Shown one piece after another: positions 58,303-64,000 of a DNA stretch of 64,000 bases (positions are counted from its first letter, which is position 1; each line of letters begins with the position of its first letter). Source of the DNA: Spongiactinospora rosea (GTDB lineage: Bacteria; Actinomycetota; Actinomycetes; Streptosporangiales; Streptosporangiaceae); the NCBI RefSeq assembly GCF_003315795.1, contig NZ_QMEY01000010.1, forward strand, positions 209,074 through 273,073. The letters run 5' to 3'. The notes beneath the pieces are model-generated. The model was not told the DNA's origin, searched no databases, and saw only the letters and a program-made list of their open reading frames with translations. The translations under genes and the position numbers were made by a program.

Positions 58303-58500
58303 AGTGACAGGCTAGGCGGGCGGGTCCCCGCGTGGGGAGGTCCACTCACCCGCGAAACCGGCCGTCCACTTGGCCGATACGGGCGGAAAGACAGGACATG
58401 AAGGCCGCCCCCACAGCACCATGGGGGGACCGCACCGGCTCGGTGACCACGGTCGGTGATATAGGCATGGGGGTTGGGGGAAGCGTGTGTGCAGGGCAAG

Positions 58501-58541
58501 AGATCTTGAAGTGTTGACAGATCTTGATGTCCCTGGATAAC
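58501..58541 (+). promoter_or_regulatory. Promoter with direct repeats (flippase-like gene)
   Basis: TTGACA (58514-58519) and GATAAC (58536-58541) with a 16-base spacer form the best sigma-70-type promoter in this region, 36 bases before the GTG at 58577. AGATCTTGA occurs at 58501-58509 and 58519-58527, 18 bases apart, bracketing the -35 element; a regulator binding both would sit on the promoter. Confidence 0.6.
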
Positions 58542-58576
58542 GCGCGTCCGGTTGGAAAAGGGCAGAATCGCGGGCG

Positions 58577-61168
58577 GTGACACAAATAAGGGATCATGAC
58601 GGGGTGGACAACCCGGAGAAGGACACGACGTCCTCCCCGGGCGATCCGGCCATGTCCTCCCCTGACGACAACGCGGCGGACGGCTCCGGCCGAGATACCG
58701 GCCGCGAGACTCCGGATGGCCGCGAGACTCCGGGCGGCGGCGAGGCTTCGGACGGCCGCGAGGCTTCGGGCGGCCGCGAGGCTTCGGGCGGCGGCACGGC
58801 GAAGGACACGCCGGTGCTCGTCGTGGAGCCGCTGCTGCCGCAGCGCCTGCGGCGGCCCTCCGACGCACTGCGCTGCCTGGCCAGCCTGCTCATGTTCATC
58901 GGGGTCGTGCTGCTGGCCCTGGTGGCCAAGCAGACGCTCAACGGCATCGAACAGGACGTCGAGGTCGGCACCTCCCGCGCGCCCTGGCCGCTGGTGATGA
59001 TCGCCGGCTTCGTCGGCGGCGGCGCCGTGCTGATCATTCCGGCAGCCCTGGCCGTCGAGCGGGTCTTCCACCGCGACGGCCTGCGGGTCGCCGAGGGGCT
59101 GATCGCGGCCATCGCCGCCGTCCTGGTGGCCTTCGGGCTCGGCGAATGGCTCATCATGGCCTCCGAGGACCTCCGCCAGCTCCTCACCGGCGGCAGGGCG
59201 AGCGTCGAGCCGCTCAACACCCTGCTCACGTCCGTCGTGGCCTACATGACCGCGGTCCGCATCTCCCGCCGCCCGACCTGGCGGTCGCTGATGTGGGTCG
59301 CCATCGCACTCGACGTGTTCGCCCTGTTCACCGGGGCCGATGCCACCGCGCTCGGCGTCATCGTGAGCATCCTGGTCGGCCTCGGCGTCGGCTACGGCAC
59401 GCTGTACGCGATCGGCAGCCCCAACACCCGCCCGCCCGGCAGCGCGATGGTCGCGGCCCTGCGCAGGCTCGGCTACGCGCCCACCAGGGCGCGCAGGATC
59501 GACGACGACGTACAGGGCAGCCGCCGGTACGCGGTCACCATCGAGGAGGAGCGCCGCGTCGATGTCACGGTGCTCGACCGCGACCGCCAGGTGGCGGGCC
59601 TGCTCTACCGCCTGTGGCGGCGGCTGCTGCTGGCCAGCGAGACCCGCAGGCGGGCGATCCGCTCGCTGCGCGCCGAGCTGGAGCGCGAGGCCCTGATGGC
59701 CTACGCCGCCAAGGCGGCCGGCGCGAACACGCCGAATCTGCTCGGCACCAGCGAGATCGGCACCGAGGCCGCGCTGCTCGTCTACGAGCACCTGGACACC
59801 AGGGCCCTGGAGGACGTACCGGACGAGGAGATCACCGACGACGTGCTCACCGAGATCTGGGAGCAGGTACGGCGCCTCCAGGCGCAGCGGCTGGCCCACC
59901 GGCGGCTGGAAGGCGAGAGCATCCATCTCGACAAGTCCGGACATGTCGTGCTGGTGGACGCGCGCAGCGGCGAGATCGCGGCCGGCGACCTCCTGCTCCG
60001 CCTCGACATCGCCCAGTGCCTCACCTACCTGGCACTGCGCGTCGGTCCGGAGCGATCGGTCCGCACCGCCGCCGCCGTACTCGGCGCCGACGCCCTCGCG
60101 GGCGCGCTCCCGCTGCTCCAGCGCATCGCGCTGACCAGGCAGACCCGATCGGCCCTGCGGCGCAAGGACAAGCAGCTCCTGTCGGCGGTACGCGAGCAGA
60201 TCGTCGAGCTGAAGCCGCCCGGAGTGGTGGCCCAGGTACGCCTGGAACGCTTCCGCCCGCGCACGCTGGTGACCATCATCGGCAGCGCGCTGGCCGCGTA
60301 CCTGCTGCTCTCCCAGCTCGGCCAGGTCGACTTCGTCAGGGTGCTGACCACGGCCGAATGGGCGTGGACCGGCGTCGCGTTCGTCGCCGCCGGGCTGAGC
60401 TACGTGGCGGCGGCCCTGATGATCAAGGGGTTCGTGCCGGAGTCGCTGCCGCTCGGCCGTACGGTGATGGTGCAGTTCGCCGGGTCGTTCGTGAAGCTGG
60501 TCGCGCCCGCGGCGGTCAGCAGCGTCGCGCTCAACACCCGCTACCTGCAAAAGCGCGGCATCCCGCCGGGGCAGGCGGTGGCCAGCGTGGGCGCCTCCCA
60601 GCTCATCGGGCTGGCCTTCCACATCGCGCTGCTGCTCTTCTTCGCGTACGTCACGGGCAGCGACGCGGCGGCCTCGCTCACACCGTCACGGACCCTGCTG
60701 ATCGTGCTGCTGGCGGTGTCCGTGGCGATCGTCGTGGTGCTCGGCGTGGCGCCGCTGCGCCGGATGATCAGTACGCGGGTCCGCGCGCTGTTCTCCGGCG
60801 TGGTACCCCGGCTGCTGGACGTGCTCCAGTCGCCGCGCCGGATCGTGCAGAGCGTCACCGGGACGCTGCTGCTCACGCTGACCTTCGTGGTGTGCCTGGA
60901 CGCCTGCGTACGCGCCTTCGGCCACGACATGAACTTCGCGGCGGTCGCCGTGGTGTTCCTGGCCGGGAACGCGATCGGCTCCGCCGCGCCCACACCAGGC
61001 GGCCTGGGCGCGGTGGAGACGGCACTGATGGCCGGCCTGACCCTTTCGGGGGTGAACCCGGGGGTCGCCACCTCGGCGGTGCTGTTGTTCCGGCTGCTGA
61101 CCTTCTGGCTGCCGGTGCTGCCCGGCTGGGCGTCGTTCACCTGGCTGCAACGCCACAAGGCCATCTGA
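58577..61168 (+). CDS. Flippase-like (UPF0104) membrane protein with kinase-like region
   Basis: 863 aa. After an acidic, repeat-rich N-terminal tail (~1-75) come about seven membrane helices, then a cytoplasmic region (~290-560) with a degenerate protein-kinase/APH-like look (ESIHLDKSGHVVLVDARSGE), then a C-terminal lysylphosphatidylglycerol-synthase-type flippase domain (TIIGSALAAYLLLSQLGQVD, MVQFAGSFVKLVAPAAVSSV, AIGSAAPTPGGLGAVETAL). Such proteins move or modify lipids or glycolipids across the membrane. GTG 58577 is 36 bases from a TTGACA/GATAAC promoter. Tandem 18-base repeats lie in the N-terminal tail. Confidence 0.85.
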   Translation: MTQIRDHDGVDNPEKDTTSSPGDPAMSSPDDNAADGSGRDTGRETPDGRETPGGGEASDGREASGGREASGGGTAKDTPVLVVEPLLPQRLRRPSDALRCLASLLMFIGVVLLALVAKQTLNGIEQDVEVGTSRAPWPLVMIAGFVGGGAVLIIPAALAVERVFHRDGLRVAEGLIAAIAAVLVAFGLGEWLIMASEDLRQLLTGGRASVEPLNTLLTSVVAYMTAVRISRRPTWRSLMWVAIALDVFALFTGADATALGVIVSILVGLGVGYGTLYAIGSPNTRPPGSAMVAALRRLGYAPTRARRIDDDVQGSRRYAVTIEEERRVDVTVLDRDRQVAGLLYRLWRRLLLASETRRRAIRSLRAELEREALMAYAAKAAGANTPNLLGTSEIGTEAALLVYEHLDTRALEDVPDEEITDDVLTEIWEQVRRLQAQRLAHRRLEGESIHLDKSGHVVLVDARSGEIAAGDLLLRLDIAQCLTYLALRVGPERSVRTAAAVLGADALAGALPLLQRIALTRQTRSALRRKDKQLLSAVREQIVELKPPGVVAQVRLERFRPRTLVTIIGSALAAYLLLSQLGQVDFVRVLTTAEWAWTGVAFVAAGLSYVAAALMIKGFVPESLPLGRTVMVQFAGSFVKLVAPAAVSSVALNTRYLQKRGIPPGQAVASVGASQLIGLAFHIALLLFFAYVTGSDAAASLTPSRTLLIVLLAVSVAIVVVLGVAPLRRMISTRVRALFSGVVPRLLDVLQSPRRIVQSVTGTLLLTLTFVVCLDACVRAFGHDMNFAAVAVVFLAGNAIGSAAPTPGGLGAVETALMAGLTLSGVNPGVATSAVLLFRLLTFWLPVLPGWASFTWLQRHKAI
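58703..58792 (+). repeat. Five 18-base tandem repeats
   Basis: Five head-to-tail 18-base units, the last two identical (58757-58774 and 58775-58792), encode RETPDG, RETPGG, GEASDG, REASGG and REASGG near the N-terminus of the flippase-like protein. Copy number probably varies between strains. Confidence 0.88.
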
Positions 61169-61177
61169 GCCGGGCGG

Positions 61178-63277
61178 TTACCCCACGGGCTCTACCGTGG
61201 CCTCGGGGCCGGCGACCTCGTGGACGCCGAGCCGGTCGAGGATCCACGACAGCGTGAACGCTTCCTCGCGCCAGGAGTCGTACCGCCCGCTGCGCCCGCC
61301 GTGCCCCGCGCCCATCTGCGTCTTGAGCAGGAACGGGCCGCCGCTCGCGGTGGCCCGCAGCCGCGCGATCCACTTGGCCGGCTCGTGGTAGAAGACGCGG
61401 GTGTCGTTGAGGCTGGTGATCGCCAGGATCGGCGGGTACTTCTCCGCCTCGACGTTCTCGTACGGCGAGTACGACTTCATGTACGCGTAGACGTCGGCGT
61501 TGTGGAGGGGATCGCCCCACTCGTCCCACTCGATGACGGTGAGCGGCAGCGACGGGTCGAGGATCGTGTTCAACGCGTCCACGAACGGCACCTCGGCCAC
61601 CACGCCCGCGAACTCCCCGGGCGCCAGATTCGCCGCCGCGCCCATCAGCAGCCCGCCCGCGGACCCGCCGCGCACGATGACGTCACCCGCCCAGCCGGAC
61701 GCCTTCAGGTGCCTGGCGCACGCCACGAAGTCGGAGAACGTGTTCTTCTTCCGGGTGAGCTTGCCCTCTTCGTACCACCGGCGGCCCATCTCGCCGCCGC
61801 CCCTGATGTGCGCGACCGCGAAGATCACCCCCCGGTCGAGCAGGCTCAGCCTGGCCACCGAGAACGCCGGGTCGATCGACATCTCGTAGCTGCCGTAGCC
61901 GTACAGCACCATCGGCGCGGGCCGCGGCGTGCCCCGGCGCGTCACGATCGAGATCGGCACCCGCGTGCCGTCCTCGGCCGTCGCCCACTCCCGGTGCTGC
62001 TCGTAGTCGGCCGGGTCGAAGCCGCCGAGCACCGGCCGCTGCTTCAGCAGGATCAGCTCGCGCGCGGCGAGGTCGTAGTCGTACACCGACGGCGGCGTCA
62101 CCATGCTGGTGTAGCCCAGCCGCAGCCGCGCGGTGTGGAACTCGGGGTTGCCACCCGGCTCGGCCGTGTACAGCGGCTCGGGGAACTCGATCTCGTACGG
62201 CTCGCCGTCGTGCGGCATGATCCTGATCCCGGTGAGGCCGTCCCGCCGGAAGTGGACCACGGTATGCGTCGCGAACGCGTCCACGTCGAGCAGCCGCGTG
62301 TCCTCGCGGTGCGCGATCAGCGGCGTCCACACTCCGGGATCGTCCACGGGGGCGGTGGCCAGCTCGAAGTTCTCGGCGCCGTCGTTGTGCAGGACCAGGA
62401 AGCCGTCCTTCGCGTGGTCCAGGCCGTACTCCACGCCGGTCTTACGCGGCCTGACCAGCTCGAACTCCCCGGCCGGGTCGGCCGCGTCAAGGATCCGGAC
62501 CTCGCTGGTGATCTTGCTGCCGACGTTGAGCATCAGGTAGCGCTCACTCCGGGTCAGCCCGATCCCGACCCAGAACCGCTCGTCGTTCTCCTCGTAGACC
62601 AGCACGTCGGAGTCGGCCGGGCCGCCGACCGTGTGCCGGTACAGGCGGTATGGGCGCCAGGCGTCGTCCACGACCGTGTAGAAGAAGGTGGTGCCATCGG
62701 CCGACCAGGTGCCGCCGTAGGAGATGCCGGGGATCGCGTCGGGCAGCGTCTCGCCCGTGACCAGGTCCTTGAACCGCAGCGTGAACCGCTCGTCGCCCTT
62801 GAAGTCGGTGGAGAAGGCCAGCTTGGTGCCGTCCGGGCTGACCACCGAGGTGCCGACGGCGAAGAAGTCGGCCTCGCCCGCCAGCTCGTTGCCGTCCAGG
62901 AGCACCTGCTCCCCGGGCAACGGCCCGCCGTCCTCACCCATCACCGGCGGGGTCTCCCCGTCGGCGGCCACCCGGCACTGGATGCCGTACTGCTTGCCCT
63001 CGACGGTGCGGGAGTAGTACCACCAGTTGCGCTTACGCGTGGGGACCGACAGATCGGTCTCCTGCGTGCGGTTCTTGATCTCCTGGAAGATGGTCTCCCT
63101 GGGCTGGTCGAGATGCCCGGTGACCTGCTCGGTATAGGCGTTCTCCGCCTCCAGGTAGGCGACGGTGTCCGGATCGTCTTTGTCGATCAGCCAGGCGTAT
63201 TCATCCACCACCACGTCTCCGTGATGGACCCGCTCGTTGGCTACCCTCTTCGCCACCGGTGGCGTGTCATTCGTCAT
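61178..63277 (-). CDS. ptrB: Oligopeptidase B (S9 prolyl oligopeptidase family)
   Basis: 699 aa. A beta-propeller domain (~75-410; DPYAWL-like VVDEYAWLIDKDDP at the N-terminus) is followed by an alpha/beta-hydrolase catalytic domain. The catalytic triad is Ser in VRGGSAGGLLMG, Asp in SLNDTRVFYHEP and His in MGAGHGGRSGRY. Oligopeptidase B cleaves short peptides after basic residues in the cytoplasm. ATG 63277 has no strong SD. No signal peptide. Its upstream region shares the long gap before the rRNA operon, which contains a G-run array. Confidence 0.93.
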   Translation of the reverse strand: MTNDTPPVAKRVANERVHHGDVVVDEYAWLIDKDDPDTVAYLEAENAYTEQVTGHLDQPRETIFQEIKNRTQETDLSVPTRKRNWWYYSRTVEGKQYGIQCRVAADGETPPVMGEDGGPLPGEQVLLDGNELAGEADFFAVGTSVVSPDGTKLAFSTDFKGDERFTLRFKDLVTGETLPDAIPGISYGGTWSADGTTFFYTVVDDAWRPYRLYRHTVGGPADSDVLVYEENDERFWVGIGLTRSERYLMLNVGSKITSEVRILDAADPAGEFELVRPRKTGVEYGLDHAKDGFLVLHNDGAENFELATAPVDDPGVWTPLIAHREDTRLLDVDAFATHTVVHFRRDGLTGIRIMPHDGEPYEIEFPEPLYTAEPGGNPEFHTARLRLGYTSMVTPPSVYDYDLAARELILLKQRPVLGGFDPADYEQHREWATAEDGTRVPISIVTRRGTPRPAPMVLYGYGSYEMSIDPAFSVARLSLLDRGVIFAVAHIRGGGEMGRRWYEEGKLTRKKNTFSDFVACARHLKASGWAGDVIVRGGSAGGLLMGAAANLAPGEFAGVVAEVPFVDALNTILDPSLPLTVIEWDEWGDPLHNADVYAYMKSYSPYENVEAEKYPPILAITSLNDTRVFYHEPAKWIARLRATASGGPFLLKTQMGAGHGGRSGRYDSWREEAFTLSWILDRLGVHEVAGPEATVEPVG

Positions 63278-63356
63278 CCGGCCCAGTCTATGTCGCCGGC
63301 CCTCCCCCACCTCGCCCTTCGCCTCCGACCCGCCGTGCCTGCTCCGTGCGACTTCT

Positions 63357-63416
63357 GGGGGACTTCCAGGGGAACTTCTGGGGGGCTTCCGAAGGGGGTT
63401 CCGGGAGGGGCCCGGG
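63357..63416 (+). other. G-run array, quadruplex-capable
   Basis: G-runs at 63357-63361, 63369-63372, 63380-63385, 63394-63398, 63403-63405, 63407-63410 and 63414-63416 are separated by 1-8 bases, with partly repeated ACTTC spacers. This fits a G-quadruplex pattern on the plus strand between ptrB and the rRNA promoter. Confidence 0.5.
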
Positions 63417-63592
63417 TAGGAGGTGAAGGCTCGGTGGCGTAGGCGATGCGGCTCGATCCACCTCCGGAGCCTGATACTCTTATGGAGCAGCGCAGCTCAG
63501 CGCACACCACTCCGAATCACTCCGGTGAGTCTGGCACGTGGTCGGGTGCGGGCGGCTGCCACCCTGTAGCTCATCCGGTCCGACCGATCCGC

Positions 63593-63621
63593 TTGCGGAG
63601 CAGGACACGACCTGGTAAGTT
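63593..63621 (+). promoter_or_regulatory. Candidate rRNA operon promoter
   Basis: TTGCGG (63593-63598), a 17-base spacer and TAAGTT (63616-63621). It is the best-spaced sigma-70-type promoter upstream of the 16S gene; the transcript would carry a ~270-base leader. Additional promoters are likely. Confidence 0.5.
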
Positions 63622-63896
63622 AGAGGGGTTGCCCTGGAGACGGGGCCAACAAAATGAGGAATAGGCTTCAAGCCCCGAAGGGCTGGGTCGGCTGGTCTGA
63701 TCTGGTTCGGCGGTGTACGCGCCCGTTTCTTGAGAACTCAACAGTGTGCTAAAAGCCAGTGCATGTACGAATTACATGTATGACCCCGTCACTCTCGCCT
63801 TATTTGGTGGGGGTGGTGGATTCCTTTGAACGAGACGCCGCTTATCGCCCTTTAGCCGGGTGGGTGTCTCGTGCAGGATGATGGTTCTTCAAGCAT

Positions 63897-64000
63897 TGTT
63901 TGGAGAGTTTGATCCTGGCTCAGGACGAACGCTGGCGGCGTGCTTAACACATGCAAGTCGAGCGGAAAGGCCCTTCGGGGTACTCGAGCGGCGAACGGGT
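63897..64000 (+). rRNA. rrs: 16S ribosomal RNA, 5' end (truncated)
   Basis: AGAGTTTGATCCTGGCTCAG begins at 63904, position 8 of the molecule by E. coli alignment, so the mature 5' end is near 63897. The following conserved CTGGCGGCGTGCTTAACACA and CAAGTCGAGCGG segments confirm 16S rRNA on the plus strand. It runs off the right edge. The variable stretch (AAAGGCCCTTCGGGG) fits Streptosporangiaceae. Confidence 0.97.

Larger units (their letters stand above)
63278..63896. other. ptrB upstream and rRNA operon leader
   Basis: 620 bases without a gene. In order: the G-run array (63357-63416), a likely rRNA promoter (63593-63621), an actinobacterial leader motif TTGAGAACTCAACAG (63732-63746) that in other rrn operons lies near antitermination/processing sites, and a stem ACGAGACGCC (63830-63839) with GGGTGTCTCGT (63862-63872) just before 16S. 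No tRNA was seen. Confidence 0.6.

Noticed and set aside
58346..60622. Large open frame antisense to the flippase-like gene
   Set aside because: Gln/Arg/Gly-rich low-complexity translation and no ribosome binding site; a shadow of the 863-aa gene.
63278..63896. tRNA gene upstream of 16S rRNA
   Set aside because: No cloverleaf, no T-loop GTTCGA(A/T)TC pattern and no acceptor stem could be found; the sequence fits an rRNA leader instead.

Overview
The window is high-GC actinomycete chromosomal DNA. The 16S rRNA fragment at the right edge, the sporulation regulator bldC, a WhiJ-type DUF397/XRE/ATPase trio and the gene order bldC - conserved protein - vdh - DUF3073 - purM/purF, with purS/purQ/purL further on, resemble the Streptomyces core chromosome. 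The 16S start and the gene set fit Streptosporangiaceae best (Nonomuraea/Streptosporangium-like). This placement is an inference from sequence patterns, not a database result. I saw no insertion sequence, prophage, CRISPR array or tRNA, so this is mostly core chromosome with small accessory modules.

Layout. 1-2.3 kb: a truncated secreted DUF4082/beta-helix protein and a DUF2268 metalloprotease. 2.5-4.5 kb: DUF397 protein, XRE-DUF5753 regulator and anti-sigma-like ATPase, with a shared composite operator candidate. 4.6-12.5 kb: pyrD, a large subtilisin, a GH20 hexosaminidase, a lipoprotein amidase and a small unknown protein. 12.7-17.9 kb: LacI and TetR regulators, bldC, a conserved unknown protein, valine dehydrogenase, and DUF3073 with a striking alternative-hairpin leader. 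18-24.7 kb: purF-purM, a DUF4190 membrane protein, a sterol-carrier-like protein, phoX with a PHO-box-like upstream region, and a SigB/SigF-type sigma factor. 24.9-29 kb: an amide module (MarR, AmiC-like receptor, APC permease, formamidase). 29-31.2 kb: MFS exporter with a divergent TetR. 31.2-36.4 kb: ECF sigma, then a cyclase-Crp-orphan QcrB gene run. 36.6-41.7 kb: collagen-like protein, a LuxR-domain relic, rsgA with a leader ORF, GNAT, DJ-1/PfpI protein, SDR with a divergent TetR. 41.8-44.1 kb: a toxin-antitoxin-like gene pair, ECF41 sigma factor and Dabb protein. 44.2-47.7 kb: branched-chain keto-acid dehydrogenase E1a-E1b-E2. 48-51.9 kb: purS, an RsbW-like ATPase, purQ, purL. 51.9-63.3 kb: acyl-CoA dehydrogenase, SMR transporter, small membrane protein, GNAT, molybdopterin oxidoreductase with a PEP-mutase-family enzyme, a large flippase-like membrane protein and oligopeptidase B. 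63.3-64 kb: rRNA leader and the start of 16S rRNA.

How the genes connect. Valine dehydrogenase and the BCKDH complex cover the first two steps of branched-chain amino acid catabolism, which supplies fatty acid starter units, and an acyl-CoA dehydrogenase lies nearby. purF/M/S/Q/L give most of the early purine pathway in two blocks. Regulation is dense: three TetR, one LacI, one MarR, one XRE, one Crp, three sigma factors, two RsbW-type ATPases and BldC. Several have clear palindromic operator candidates beside them.

The signals most worth following are the mutually exclusive hairpins that can mask the DUF3073 ribosome binding site, the composite operator shared within the WhiJ-like trio, the cAMP-signalling genes joined to an orphan cytochrome b, the self-palindromic promoter of the 87-aa/251-aa pair, and the leader ORF plus SD-masking hairpin before rsgA.
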